Origin: Phlebotomus papatasi
Taxonomy: Eukaryota; Arthropoda; Insecta; Diptera; Psychodidae
Length of the DNA: 64,000 bases
NCBI RefSeq assembly: GCF_024763615.1
Contig: NC_077224.1
Coordinates: 66,970,712 to 67,034,711, forward strand
Reading direction: 5' to 3'
Position 1 is the first letter of the stretch. Each line of letters starts with the position of its first letter. The notes beneath the pieces are model-generated. The model was given only the letters and a program-made list of their open reading frames with translations, made no database searches and had not been told where the DNA came from. The position numbers and the translations under genes were made by a program. Of the stretch, positions 1 to 12,740 are shown piece by piece.

Positions 1-2429
1 AAAAGAGCACGACGGAATATGGAACATGTTGACACGATAAACAATGAAATATTGAGGACACTTATGAACCAAATAATAAAAAAAAACCAACTGAAACTGC
101 TATGGTAAATGTAAAAAGGCAGAGTAATACATGAAAACACTTTTAATAGTGGTAACATAATTTTTATTATTAGTAATTTGTACCTATGAGTAATGAATAT
201 ACATGAAGGAAGTACGAAAATTAGTGAGAGATATGTACATAGTAGAGGGGTATATTCTTAAGGATTGAGTCTCTAAATTAGACGATAAAGCATTTAATTT
301 TATAGTAGAAGAAAAATTAATAAAGCCAACATCCTTCCGTTAACCCATTTTCTGTTGAGTTAATTGGAAAAAAAAGACACCCGTAGGAAGAATGTAAAGA
401 GTTGAAAATTGGTATATTGTGTAAGGAGTCAAGACAAATGAGAAAGAAAATAAAATAAGACTAATGATAGAAAAATTAATAGTTGCCTTTTCTTTGCCCT
501 TCCGACCCCTTTTCCATCCTTGCAATTGCACTTGGGAGATATGGATGGGAAATGGATACTTGAGTGGTAAAGTATGAAAAAAAAAACAACCACTAAAGAT
601 GCTGTCTGATGAGATAATAAATGATCGAGTAAAGGTAATGGTATAGTGCTCTAAAATGAAAAATAATGAAATGGATCGAAATTTAGCGAGAAATTTCTCT
701 AAAGATTAGAAGATAATTCCTCTGAGAAGCTGATAATTTCTCTCAAAAACCTCTAATTAATTTTCAAAGTTTCCTCATTGTTGTCTCTAACTGATGATCT
801 AATGATTTAATGTCTTTCCTTTTTCACATTAAAAGCACTCTCAAAGGAAAAGTACATAAGATCCATTACGCTTTAAACATCAAACTGAGAGTGTGAATGT
901 TGTAAAGTAATGCCAATTACTATACCGCATGAATTGCATGGTATTGTCAATTGTAAGACGATGGCGTGAGAGGAAATATTTCAGACCTCACAATAAATTT
1001 TATTTACTCTCCTGAAAGAGTTTTCTTGTTTCCGCTACACGCTATATAATACATTCTTCTTTTTAACAAAATGTATAAAAATAGGGTTCAAAGTTGATAC
1101 TAGTGTAACATAAAGTTCCAGTGTTCTTGTTGAAGATCTTCTATGTGGTCGGAGAAAGAAATTATGGAGTTTACTCTTGCAGAAGGAAAAGGTGAGTGGT
1201 CATGAGTAAATATTTGGATTTTCTCCGACAACTTAAGGGGGAGATTTACTTTGGAAGTATAGAACGAGCTCTACACTTAATGGTAAAAATTTTATAATAA
1301 TAACTGTCGTTCCTTATTCCAGATATACGGCCTCTCATGGCTAAGGGCATAGGACAAATAAAATTTTGAATACTGAATGATGCATAACATAATTCTGGTA
1401 AAACCAATTTGTTTTTACGTTCGGACTTTGATAATTTAGTAATTATTCACTTTTATTCATCCAATAATATTCCTTCTACCCTACTTTAAATGTTATTTAT
1501 TTGCATTTTTATCAAGTTTTCAGAGTCTTATCCAGATTAAAAATTAGTTTGTCTGGAATTCAAAATTACGCTCTACTGGATGAGTATCTTAATCTCATTT
1601 GTTATAATCCCTCAATAATAAAACTACTATTAATAAATATAGCTTTAAAATTTTATATGCATTTATTTCTTTAAAGTTTTCTACTCCACTAATATCAAAT
1701 GCAAAATCCAAATCAGGTTTTTTTATAGCTTAGGAAATAATTTTTATCAAAGTTCGTAGAACATTAGGATGTTTCTTTTAATCTATAGGTCACAAAATAT
1801 TGTGTTTCTAAAATTTATTTTGTATTCTAATTTAATATAATCATTCCTATCAGCAAATATTCAAAAACAACTCACCTTACCTTGTGGCAATCGCTGTCTT
1901 TCCGTTGTGTCCAACTTCTAAGGCGGAAATTTTAGAAAAGCCTTACTCAGTTTGTATGTTTTCAGGTTTAAACCTTCACAGTTTTTATTTATTTATCTAG
2001 CTTTTTAATGATTAGAAAGTTAGTAAAATCAAATACCTAGTTTTGTAAATAAAATTTCACTTTTATCTATAAAAATTTTGATAAATTGAAATCTAGGTAG
2101 TAAACGCAAATTAAATAAATTTAACCAAAGTTTTCAAGAAATTTAGGAGGAAGTGGTGCACCTTTGAAATAGGCCCTTTTTCTCCTATTTTGAAATAAAA
2201 GGGAACTTTACCATGATATAATTTAGCTCGACAAACCAATTGTGAAGCTCAATTTACTTTGTGACGAAAATAAGAGAAAAAAGCCTAATTTTAGAGGTTT
2301 CCCAACGCAAAGATGCCCCTCTTCCCATTACGTTTCATACACAAGTTCGTTTTAAGGATAACCAAGAATTTTTCTTAAACTGTTACTTATCGAACTTAAT
2401 ATAGAACGAACAATATGTATAATCCCTCA
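1..2429. other. AT-rich non-coding stretch, no gene seen
   Basis: Very AT-rich sequence with only short chance reading frames, none with exon-like composition or flanking splice sites that I trust. No terminal inverted repeats or tandem repeats stand out. I read it as intergenic DNA or old unrecognisable repeats. Confidence 0.6.
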
Positions 2430-2477
2430 ATATTGTGTTATATTTTTCTATTCCATAGTATCTAGGGGGTCGTATTT

Positions 2478-3663
2478 CACTGAGAGAAATCCAAAAAAGT
2501 TAAAATAACATTCCGAAAATGTTAATTTTACCCTGCAGTATTGATCCGAAAACGGTGTAAATATTGATGAGATCATATATTCTGTCAGTAGAAGAGGTAA
2601 AAAGTTTGGAGTGGTATATCTCAGCTCCTGATGAACATAATTGGATGAGTAAACTATTGTTGGAAAGCTTGGTTCATTAGCTTTCAGAATCTGGTATATG
2701 TAATTGGCTATGGGTAAATCATGGTCATCCAGAACCATTTATGTCGAAGAAGACACTTTTTGCAGCGTCATTTTTTACCATCTACTGCTGGGACCAGGAG
2801 TGACCCACAATTCTCGCACTTGGACTGTTCGTTAGAGGAATTGAAAGGGTATAATTTGTGGAAGAAACTTTTTTTTTGGACGTCTTACTTTTTTTTATTC
2901 ATCGACTTTTGCAAGAATTTTAACATTTTACACGCAAGGAAAAAATTACAAAAATCCTAAAAGAGTGGTTTCTGGAGGGGAAGGATAGACGTGGGGATGA
3001 AATTGATATGATATTTGGATTCCTTGGATCAACTTATGGGGGAGTACTTAGAACATTCCAAGTCGATATCTTCATTAGTTTGTCCAGAAAATGAGATAGA
3101 AGGATTTCTGCAATTTTTTCTATGCGTATAAAATGTTAAAATTCTTGCAAAAGTCGATGAATAAAAAAAAGTAAGACGTCCAAAAAAAAAAGTTTCTTCC
3201 ACAAATTATACCCTTTGAGTTCCTCTAACGAACAGTCCAAGTGCGAGAATTGTGGGTCACTCCTGGTCCCAGCAGTAGATGGTCAAAAATGACGCTGCAA
3301 AAAGTGTCTTCTTCGACATAAATGGTTCTGGATGACCATGATTTACCCATAGCCAATTACATATACCAGATTCTGAAAGCTAATGAACCAAGCTTTTCAA
3401 CAATAGTTCACTCATCCAATTATGTTCATCAGGAGCTGAGATATACCACTCCAAACTTTTTACCTCTTCTACTGACAGAATATATGATCTTATCTAATAT
3501 TACCCTTTTTAGGTGTATTATGGGTTGAAGTTACCCTTCTTTCATGTTTATTTTACCCTTAAAAGGTGTAAAATTAACATTAATAAATGTTGATATATTT
3601 TTACGTCCAAAAAGTATTAAAGTTATGACGAAAAAAAGTTAATCGCACCTTTTTTTCTCAGTG
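2478..3663 (+). mobile_element. CACTGAG-ended MITE, family A copy 1, split by a fold-back element
   Basis: Begins CACTGAGAGAAATC and ends in TTTTTCTCAGTG. The left part (2478-2565) and right part (3496-3663) together match the compact copies at 56702-56954 and 57337-57586. Flanking dinucleotides are TT on both sides (2476-2477, 3664-3665). The unoccupied sequence exists in repeat B copy 3 near 46180-46200 (minus strand), where only one TT is present. It has no coding capacity. Its CACTG ends resemble the CACTA/CMC superfamily, but that placement is an inference. Confidence 0.8.
2566..3495. mobile_element. Fold-back element with ~390-bp inverted arms
   Basis: The left arm (2566-2958) and right arm (3101-3495) are near-identical inverted copies around a ~142-bp spacer. 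Equivalent reading frames on opposite strands show this, both starting MVLDDHDLPIANYIYQ. It sits inside the family A element, flanked by direct AATATT at 2560-2565 and 3496-3501. Intact family A copies carry one AATATT at that point (56784-56789), so a 6-bp target duplication is well supported. The paired ORFs are a by-product of the symmetry and resemble no protein I know. If transcribed, the RNA would form a long hairpin. Confidence 0.85.
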
Positions 3664-3975
3664 TTCGGTAGAATTTTAGAAATCTGAAGTTTTGCATTTT
3701 TTGACGTCACGCTGTTTTTTCGTCTGTCCCTTTGACCACGTCAAGGGTCTAAACGGTTAGAGATAGAGTCTTGTAACCGTCGGGGACCCCCCATAAATTG
3801 ACCCTGGGACCATTAACATACCCCTAATTTTCTCCTATCCCTTCCCGACCCCTGTAAAAACATGTTTTTGGACTGCTCGACAACGCGTCTTGCAGTTTTT
3901 TTGGATATGTTTCATAGATTACCAAGGCGGACATTTCTTCCTTGTACGAAAATATCGTTGAATAATTGCTAATAA

Positions 3976-4204
3976 AGAAAAAGCCAGTGCAAAGCCGTTC
4001 ACTAAACAGAAGGAAGAAAAGAGTTGTTACTGTTACCTAATTAGTTTCCAAAAACTGATGCGCGAGGATAAGGACAAAAACTTTTCTAAAATCGAAAGAA
4101 AGAAAAACCAAGATCCACTGAGGAAGACACGATAGGTGTCGAAAATTCCAGTACATTGTGTGTTTAATAGTTCACCTCAAGGACATTCTATTCTGAAATA
4201 AATC
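3976..4204 (+). mobile_element. Short retroposon-like insert (family Y, copy 1) with stem motif
   Basis: About 229 bp inserted into repeat B. It is flanked by imperfect 11-bp direct repeats (ATTGCTAATAA at 3965-3975, ATTCTTAATAA at 4205-4215), the kind of long TSD left by target-primed reverse transcription. At 4115-4150 it carries a motif of form CTGAGGAA, then stem GACAC/GGTGTC, then GAAA, shared with 21515-21554 and 42744-42900. It has no reading frame and is probably a SINE or the truncated end of a larger retroelement. Confidence 0.6.
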
Positions 4205-4500
4205 ATTCTTAATAAATGTTTTTCAAAGTCAAAGATTTAAAAAGCTGCAGAGTGTGCATTTCTGAACCAAATAGTATCATTTTTGGGCACATTGGAAAGG
4301 TCTTGGAATTTTTGTCAAATTTGAGCCAATTTCAATCGGCTATTAAGGCCTAATAAACCGATTCATAACCAATAACTCATTTTTATATGAAATTCAATTA
4401 TATTACTCTTAAGGTATTTAGGACAACATTATGAGTGATTTATAAATCGGTTCAAATCGGTTGTGAACCGGCAATGACCCGTTTATGACCCGAAAACTAA

Positions 4501-7331
4501 TGTTATTTTTAAATTTTATATTTATAAATTTTTAATATGTTTTTTAATACTTTCTTTTAAACTACCTGTTTTTTATTTGAAAAAAAAACATCATAATTAA
4601 TAGAAATTGGAAAATTATTCAATGAAAAACTAGAAATGCATACGCTCAACTCTTCAACATCCGAATAAGAGCTATCAAAATAAAAAAATCCTCGTTGACC
4701 GTGGGATTTTAAATGTCATAATTTACCATTAATCATCCAGATAACAAATAGTTGACTGTATTTTAATTTCCAAATCGAAATTTGTTAAATTAAATAAATT
4801 TGTACATATATTTCCTTTTAATTTAGCTAAATTATTTACCTCCAAAAGTGGGAAATTAACAATAAATGTCTTCAAACTGGAATATATTCGTGATCGTGAG
4901 ACAACAAACTAATAATTAATTTAATTCCAACGCTCTAAAATTTGAAAATGTTTCCGCTGAATTGAATAATATGCACTATAATGAAAATGAATAAGTTTAT
5001 TGTTATTTAAGTTTCACGTAGAGTTTCGAATTAAAACTTTGGCAATAAAATGTTTTAATATAATTATAATTATACTAATGCACAAAACAGAAAATATGAG
5101 ATTATTAAGAATCTCATTTATTTTTAACACTCCTTAAATAAGTCATTTACTTTACTACATATAAAAGAATATACAGAAAAACTGTTGAAAAATTAGCCTG
5201 CACTTTCGTGTGGAGTGGAGTTATGACTTAATAAACTTTATATTCTTATGAACAGTCCGCAAAAATCTTCAATTTTTACCGAAAACTGATACGGAATATC
5301 ACATTTATTAATCGAATAAAAATATACAATAAAACGGTTAATTTGTTATTTTCGCAATATGTTTTAGGAAAAATTTAAAGACTTTTTAAAGTCTCGATAT
5401 ATTATGACCCGATCGGAATTGAAAGAAAAAGAATAATTAAGGTGCTTTAATTGAAAAAATTGCCAATGAAGAATTACTATTAACTTTTGCAATTTTATAG
5501 ATCTTCTTCCTATCTTACACTCAAGTAAATTTAAAAAATCGATTGCTAATTTAATTTGAAACGAATTTACTTTTAAATTTATTTAAATTTCATCTCCATT
5601 GGAATGCTATTCGATGCACTATTAACATTTTAAAGGATTCTCCCATTTGATTTTTAACATGTACTATGACCACTATAACGATTTCTAGCAAACAAATAAA
5701 TACAATACCTAATCTAGGTCAAACTACACAATTAAAAATTTAAGATTAATGTTTTGTCAAATTCACTCTAATCCTCGCGATGGGCCATTAATATTGAAAT
5801 GAGGTTCTTAATAGGATTTCGTACTAATTTTCGCAAAACGTCATTTTCTAAAATTGGGCTGAAACCAATTATTTTTCAAAATTATTCTCATTTATTAATT
5901 TATTAAATAAACCAGATATAACCACCTACTACACTATCATTCTCCACAAATATTGAGCTTGCAATTAATAATTTTTAATTATACATAAATCCTGAGGAAA
6001 GCCAGGAAAACTAAAGTGGTTTTCAAGGAGAGAAAAAAATATATACAGAAATAAATAGATGTGTTTTCCAATTACATTACTTTGACAATGGCAAATGGCA
6101 TTCAATTTTAATTTTATCCTCCTACGTAGAATTTCAGAATATGACATCAATTGTGTGTAGGTGTTGTTTTAACATGTGAAAAGTGAGTGAAAATGGTAGC
6201 AGTTGGAGAAATAATAAAATTTTTTTCTTATATATTAAATGGTGTTTCTATGAAAAATAACCAGATAATTTTTCATACTCTTAAGTCCATTCTTTGTGCC
6301 TCACGGAAAACCCTTCTGCTTTCACTTATGTAAAGGAAAAACGATATATGGCCTTGGCATCAGCAACAGAGAAAGTTGAAGCCAATTTGGTTTAGGGTAT
6401 GACGTCAATCTGTCAAACACGTCTGTATATTTAGGACTGTGGTTACGGTGGAATTGCCAAAAATGATGCCATTTCAGTATAACTTTTAACGTTATCTAGC
6501 ATTAAGAGCATTAAACTTTCAATGCACATCATATTATTTATTCGTACGAAATATTCATGCGACTAGATATTCTAAACTAATATCTGCAATTTGCTTCTCT
6601 CATTTCATCTATCAATTTTCTGTATACTAAAATGACATAATGATAAAAGATATATCGAACTTTTCCAATCGAGCAGGCAAATTTGCTTGGAACAGGGTCT
6701 CATGTTGCGTTCAAACTCAGCCATAACTACAATGACGATGATCCATTTAATAAATTGATGTAAAATTGTACGATATTTACTCCAATAATAATTTCAAATT
6801 TAGTGAATAGAAAAAAAAGTGACAAAGCGTCCCATCTTTATAGAATATTCGAAATTTATTTCTTACTGGTCATTAAACAGTAGGTTAAGTTCAAAATTTA
6901 CATTTTGGTCATTTTTAGCGATTTTTCTTAATTGCGCCTCGATATATGAGGTTATGTACAAAGAGATGAGTTTGAATGACTTATGTATCATACTTCTATA
7001 ACTTCCCAAAATATTTTTTTTGCTCCTTATCGGACCGTTAAGGTTAAGTTCCACTTAAATAAATTAAAAATTTGTTTATACATATCCAATGTGACTTTGA
7101 CTTAAGTCACATTCTGACAAATAATTGACATTTTTATCTGCAATTGCTTAGAAACTAATAATTTTTTGGAAACGCACAGAGCTGGAAGCTTCCGGTGTAT
7201 TTATCGGTCACTACATGTGAAATTTTTGGTCATTTCGGATAAAAACTGAAAAAAAGCTATTTAGCATGATGATTTTCATGGACACATGGCTGATAACGTA
7301 TTTCTAAAGTTCGAATTCGACATTAACCTAA
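4501..7331. other. AT-rich non-coding stretch
   Basis: Low-complexity AT-rich DNA with no supported gene. The small ORFs at 5965-6150 and 6819-7054 overlap on opposite strands and have no exon-like composition. I found no paired terminal repeats here. Confidence 0.55.
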
Positions 7332-7333
7332 TA

Positions 7334-7656
7334 CAGTAGAACCCCGCCATAGGCCATCGCTCTATAGTCCACAATTTATCGACTGTTGATTTCAAAACAC
7401 TGATTTTAAGTTAGGTTATGTTTTTTTAGTACGCGACATACAAATACAATGTTGTCATAATTATTTTAATATTTTTGGCAAACTTTATTAAGTTAGTTGT
7501 GATAATTATGATCTATAATGAAGAGAGCGAGGACAAGTACCACAATCGCAAAGAAAGTGGAACCCGTCGAACAATTTCAATACTAAATTTTAAAAAATGA
7601 CATGGACTATAGTGTCAAATCTGAAACCAAATATGGACTATAGCGAGACTCTACTG
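7334..7656 (+). mobile_element. Pogo/Tigger-like MITE, family L copy 1
   Basis: 323 bp with ends CAGTAGAACCCCGCCATAGG and, on the complement of the right end, CAGTAGAGTCTCGCTATAGT, flanked by TA on both sides. The same element occurs inverted at 51291-51630. CAGTAGARYC ends with TA targets are typical of pogo/Tigger (Tc1-mariner) elements. It has no transposase. Confidence 0.8.
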
Positions 7657-8029
7657 TAGTACGGTATTTGAAATCAACTGATATTATATCGATCACGCTC
7701 TTATTTAACAGACTGTAACTATTTAGCAGACCAAATTTAATTCCCTAATGCTTATTTGCTTTTAGTCAATAAATATTTGTAAAAATTTTAAAATTGTCAT
7801 TTTCATTCTCCATCTTTACGTTTTGTTTACCGTAGTCCTTCAAAACCGAATTCAATGTCTAAATTCCCATATTTTTTGCGGACTTTGGAAGTTTTTTATA
7901 AATGGAATGACTTGGGCTAAATTTTCCACAGAACTTTCCAAATTCCAATACCAAATTTGGATTTTAAAAAATTAATCAAGCCACAATATTTATAGAAAAA
8001 ATACATCGATTGAAATAGTTAAAGTCTTT

Positions 8030-8215
8030 AAGGACGATTGAAACACCGGTGTCCCATAAAGAAAATCATTTTTCCTGACTACCTCTAAAGTTATTTTTTT
8101 CTCATGTCTGTACATAATTGTAAAGTAGAAGGTTGAAGGAATCTAGAATATTTTTTGCAAGTCTCTAGCTATTTGCTATGTAATAAATATTTAAGCTCAA
8201 AAGTGGCGAATTTTT
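8030..8215 (-). repeat. Dispersed repeat family U, unoccupied copy
   Basis: Matches, in inverse orientation, the sequence around both CACTGAG elements at 56.7 and 57.4 kb. Landmarks are the block reading GACACCGGTGT on the complement at ~8045 and the AATCTAGAATATT block at 8140-8152. Here neither site carries an insertion, so this copy provides the empty-site sequence for both. Fragments also lie near 26690-26760 and 58025-58115. Function unknown. Confidence 0.7.
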
Positions 8216-9167
8216 AAATTCTCAAATTCATAATTGATTTTATTTATTTTTTATACTTACAATTTTTTTAAAGCAAAACCCTTCTGGCAATAAAAACTAC
8301 AATACTCATACATAATATTTTTCATTAAAGCGAAAAATATTATTCATTGGTATTGTCAGAAAAATTACTTAAATTTTTGGGCTATTATTGTTCCTATCGT
8401 TCATAGAAGCACAAAATACATCGAATCAGACCCTGTTAGACTTTCCAAGGGTAGATGTAAGACTTATCATTGATTATGTTTCTCAGTTTAATTTTTTTTT
8501 TGTTAATTTTCAGTCCGTAAAAAGTGTCTCGTCGTTAAAGGGTTAATTTAAGTACCACAGCTTGGTATTTTTGCAAAGTATTTAAGAAAGAAAGAAATAC
8601 GATTTTTGATTACATGAAAATTTCTTAACTTAAAGGTGTACCGAAAGCATAATGGCTCCGGTATACCTTTTAGATCAGGAAAATTTCATGAAGTTGAAAC
8701 TCAAAATCCGATCTTTCTCAAAAGATTTGCGTAAGTCTATCTCATTCTTTTGCACTCTACTTCTTCTTTCAAACATCACAACAAATTCACATTGGCTCAA
8801 TCGAATTTGTAGTGTTAAAGAATGAAACAGACATTATGCAAAGCATGTGAGAATGAACGGGATGTGAATTTTGATTTCATGAAATTAACCTGATCTAAAA
8901 AGTGTGCAGGGGTCTTAAGGCTCTAAATTAAGTACTGAATTAATCTGATTTTTTGCAGGCTGAATTTATTTTAATACAGCCCTAAATAGTACAGTGCCAA
9001 AATAATTAAATTTGTATTAATGAAACTTTATCACATGAACTCCTAATTTGTTGGTTAATAAAAATTAGCTTGATTCTGTAAAAATTTTATATTTTACAGT
9101 GCATGACTAGAATATTATATTATATTTTTATTTGTCAAATATATATTAACAATTTTTTAATATATAC
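8216..9167. other. Non-coding stretch, nothing recognised
   Basis: AT-rich sequence with poly-T runs. An inverted similarity of TTTTTTGAT/ATCAGGAAAATTTCATG words around 8600-8900 suggests an eroded palindromic element, but its ends could not be fixed. Confidence 0.4.
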
Positions 9168-9169
9168 TA

Positions 9170-9315
9170 GCCGTACTCACTATGGCGTTGTTATCTCGTA
9201 ATCTCCGTAATCTGTTATCTTGTTATAATTTTTCATTTATAAAATACATTACGAGAACATAACGAGATAACGAGATAACGATATTACAAGATAACAGCGC
9301 CATAGTGAGTACGGC
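9170..9315. mobile_element. Palindromic MITE, family O
   Basis: 146 bp flanked by TA (9168-9169, 9316-9317). Ends read GCCGTACTCACTATGGCG on the left and, on the complement of the right, GCCGTACTCACTATGGCGCT. The interior continues with GTTATCTYGTAAT words on both arms, so almost the whole element folds on itself. It appears once in the window and its near-perfect ends suggest a fairly recent insertion. Confidence 0.85.
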
Positions 9316-9572
9316 TACTGTACGAAATGCTTGTAGCTTTATAAGTTAAATATAAATAAAACTTTTTAATTTTCAATAAACTATTTATGTCTAAATGTAG
9401 AGCATATCATTAGCTCAGAACAAAAATAATAAAAGTCGCAACAAAATTCAACATCAACAGTATTTTCATTCAAATATTCTTCTGTAATGCAAGCAACTTT
9501 GATAATGTCATATTTAAATCAATTTTGCAAGACCGTATAACAATAAAATTGGTCAATATGTTGTTATCTATA

Positions 9573-9730
9573 CACTGGTAAAAATAAAAGGATCAAATTG
9601 AACCTTTTGTAAAGGATGGATCAAATTAACATGTTCTATTATGATAAATATGCATTCAAAGTTCTGAATTTGATCCATCCTTTTCAAAGGAATCAAATTT
9701 TGATGAATTTGATCCGTTTATTTTTACCAT
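9573..9730 (+). mobile_element. MITE family K copy 1, right end eroded
   Basis: Starts after TA with CACTGGTAAAAATAAAAGGA, identical in design to the intact copy at 14648-14907. The complement of its right side begins GGTAAAAATAAACGGATCAA, but the last bases are lost. Reiterated GGATCAAATT words lie at both ends. Non-coding. Confidence 0.7.
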
Positions 9731-11325
9731 TTTTTCTAGTCGCAAAGTTTTTGTAGTATAATTTTGAGTTTTAAATATTTGAAGTTCAGTGATCTTGAAG
9801 TAATAAATCAGCACTTCTATTAAAAAATATAGCAAAAATTAAGCTAAACTCCGAAAAAACTAAAAACAAAAGATATATTAAATGACTCATTAAAGAAATA
9901 ATAATGTTTTTAAGTAGACTTAATAAATAAAGAAAAAAATCAACCAATCGCAATTAAAGTTGATGTTGCCCACTCGATTGCTAAAGTGCGATATGATAAA
10001 GTTTTTCAGCATAAATTATCTGACTGGGTATTGTACGTGAACATCGTCAATATGGGATAAAATTGGAAATTCAGAGACAGAGATAAAACGGTAGAAATAC
10101 TGAGGTTTGGGTTAAAAAGTCATAAAGATGGATATTGAACATGAAATAAACATCTCAAATATCTAGTCAGGTGTAGAAGTTAATCATTCGCGATATTGGC
10201 TGCTGCAGAGAATCCCGACAATCACAATAGCTAGTTGTATGTGCTCCGGGATAGAAATGGGCAAAAGTGTAAAAAGCTCCCTGGAATCAATAAGTTTGAG
10301 ATGCTCGTGGAGCTTATGGTACATCGCATGAATTTTTCAAAGGGTATTATAACTTAGTTTATCTCACCTTCCCACCCATGGAATTCGACACTGCTTTCGA
10401 CCACGCAGAGACCACATCCCCTGCTCCTACCTATCACCCCCATTTATGCTTTGGTGGGAATATCTTACCTACTAAAAATGTTGAGAGACTAAGAATGAAA
10501 GCAAGTTAGAATGAATCCATGTACAACGAGGCTATCAAGTGGATTCGTAGTTATAATATATGTGATATGGTTTTGCTCTGCGCGAGATGGTCCTGGTACC
10601 CCTCTCTACGTGATTCCCATCACTAAGAGACTAGCTGGGTACAGCCATATATATACACTCCTTTTACTCTCTGCCACGGCCAAGAGGATGAACTCACGTG
10701 GAAAGGGATCCTCAGCACGGTTCACAAGGAGAAGACACAAGGCAAGTTAGGAAAAAAAAGTGGCTATAGAGCTGTAAGTATAAAATTGAAATACACTTCT
10801 GTCTCTTGGTTTCTTCTCGCATCCCAACCAAGAACTTACCCATAGGCTGCTCAATGTGGAATTATGGGGATCAGCAGCTGGAAATTGGGAAATATTTTGT
10901 GGATTTAAATGGAAATTTAGGAATTTCGGCAATTGTTTAATAAAATATAAATATAAGTGTATTTTACTTTAACAATTTTAATAAAAAAAATTATCATTTG
11001 TAATAAAATAAATAATAAATAATAAAGCGATTCAAATAATATTTATAATTACGTGAAAATAAAATAAAACTTATTACTAATATTTACAAAAAAAACAATA
11101 TTCTTAAAAAATTACATTATAGTAGTAAAACCTCACTAAATTAAAAAAATGAAATTCTTGCTAAATGTTCATACAACAATTTTTGATAAAATCGACTTTA
11201 TAAGATTTATCAGAAAAATTTAAACAATAAATGAACATATTCAAATAAAACTTTCATATCATAAAATATTTTAGTCGCAATGTGTTCTATGATTAACTAC
11301 AAGGCTGTCAAGGATCAATATCAGA
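9731..11325. other. Non-repetitive stretch with a GC-richer block at 10340-10760
   Basis: Most of this is AT-rich, especially 10930-11320. The block at 10340-10760 is clearly richer in G+C. It contains a 79-codon frame at 10511-10750 with a hydrophobic N-terminal segment (VVIIYVIWFCSA) and KR/RR pairs, which gives it a secreted-peptide look. I do not recognise the product and no confirming splice structure is visible. A conserved non-coding element or unknown exon is equally possible. Confidence 0.35.
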
Positions 11326-11515
<190 letters not shown>

Positions 11516-12480
11516 GGTAGTATTCAAACATTTTATAGAATTAAATATTTATTTACATCTGGATAATGCCCAATAACTGTATTACTTTATAATTATAATA
11601 ATATATTTCTGATTCATGTCCCTGTACAAAAATTAGTACAATAATTGGGCTGTACATATAATATTTTATTAAATTTTAATAAATACTTACTCTTAAATAG
11701 CATGCAATGAAAGATTTTTAGGTATATTTCTCAATCCTTTAAACTTTTTAAACAATTAAATAATTAGGAAATCGAGGAAATATACCTAACTATTGCTAAA
11801 AATCTTAGAAAATTGCTCAAAAAAAAATGAAAATCATTAAATATTTTGTTAGGACTAATCTACACAGACGGTGAATTTTAAAGTTCAATTTTCATTGAAC
11901 ATATTTACTTGTAAAGATAATCATTTTCCTCTTTTAACAATGCAAATATTATAATATTATGAATATTATAATATTAAAAATCAATATTATAAAATGTTTT
12001 CTTCAACCACGCTTTCTGATTGACTGGAAGTCGATAGCATTGAAACTTTCAGCCAATCAGAGAACACGATGGGTCTAAAATATTTCATGAGCATGAATAT
12101 GCAATTAGGGATGGACGGAACAGTCCAAGTCAAGTCGCTGTATTTTTTTTAAAGATTAATTTATGGAATGCTTCTGACCTATATTCAAAATCAACTATGG
12201 GAGCTTCTCTTAGTTATTGGCTCTTTGAAAATATGCAGCACATTTTCCAATATTTAAAATTTTATATTTTAAAAAATCAGGCGTTCCTAAAACTGAAAAT
12301 TCTTCACTCTTTCCTATTATTTTTTGCCTTGCAACTGTAGGTGTAACTAAATAGAATGTATTATATTTCACTTTTAGCTATTAAAAAAAATAATAATTAA
12401 ATTAAATGAAAGTAAAAAAAAACACATTGAAGTCATGTAAGCCTAGACGGGGCTCACCTAAAATAGAATTACCAATTTCT
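11516..12480. other. Non-coding AT-rich stretch
   Basis: No gene or full element seen. Short inverted words occur (for example TTTCTGATTG near 12010 and CAATCAGAGAA near 12055), possibly a small eroded palindrome. Confidence 0.45.
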
Positions 12481-12489
12481 AGAGGGAGA

Positions 12490-12740
12490 ATGGGGAACTG
12501 AGGTATGCCACCCTTATTTCAACTTCCTGAGAGTGACTGTCCACGGCGACTGATGATCACTCACTGAAGTACTGATGTTAATTGCCATAAGCAACAAGAG
12601 CACCATATAGCAACCTTCAGCACCCGCCTTGGGATGGTAGGGGTTGGGCGTGTTAAAGGAATAAGGAATTGGGATTGGTGGGTTGCAGCCGTCGACGAGG
12701 GTTGACATGTGTCGAATAGGCCGCACGCTCTACAGTCATT
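12490..12740 (-). other. GC-rich island with possible minus-strand exon
   Basis: This ~250-bp block stands out from its surroundings by higher G+C. The minus strand has a 70-codon frame (12514-12726) containing a proline-rich stretch (CNPPIPIPYSFNTPNPYHPK) followed by a hydrophobic segment (YMVLLLLMAI). A possible donor (CAGTGAGT) lies within it on that strand. I do not recognise the protein. It could be a lone exon of an unseen gene, a conserved regulatory element or a non-coding RNA. Confidence 0.25.

Larger units (their letters stand above)
2430..4500 (-). repeat. Dispersed repeat family B, copy 1, interrupted
   Basis: This degenerate repeat is shared with 34735-35394 and 44930-46260, which are in the opposite orientation. 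Shared landmarks are runs of CGATTCATAACCG and GAACCGGTT words, a segment reading TGGTCCCAGGGTCGATTTAT in copy 2, a TATCTCTAACGG block and a GTGACGTCAAAAAA block. It is interrupted by a CACTGAG element (2478-3663) and by a short retroposon-like insert (3976-4204). Read across the insertions, its pieces at about 2430-2477, 3664-3975 and 4205-4500 line up with copies 2 and 3. No coding capacity or family name is recognised. Confidence 0.65.

Noticed and set aside
1141..1200. Possible micro-exon GCAG-AAGGAAAAG-GTGAGT
   Set aside because: Nine bases between splice-like signals in AT-rich DNA with no neighbouring exons; such matches are frequent by chance.
2448..3528. Two ORFs sharing MVLDDHDLPIANYIYQ as a gene pair
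   Set aside because: They are mirror images produced by the arms of the fold-back element; no domain and no codon structure.
4115..4150. Calling the Y motif a functional hammerhead ribozyme
   Set aside because: The core spacing differs by one base from the standard form and the helix with the cleavage site could not be identified by eye, so it is reported only as hammerhead-like.
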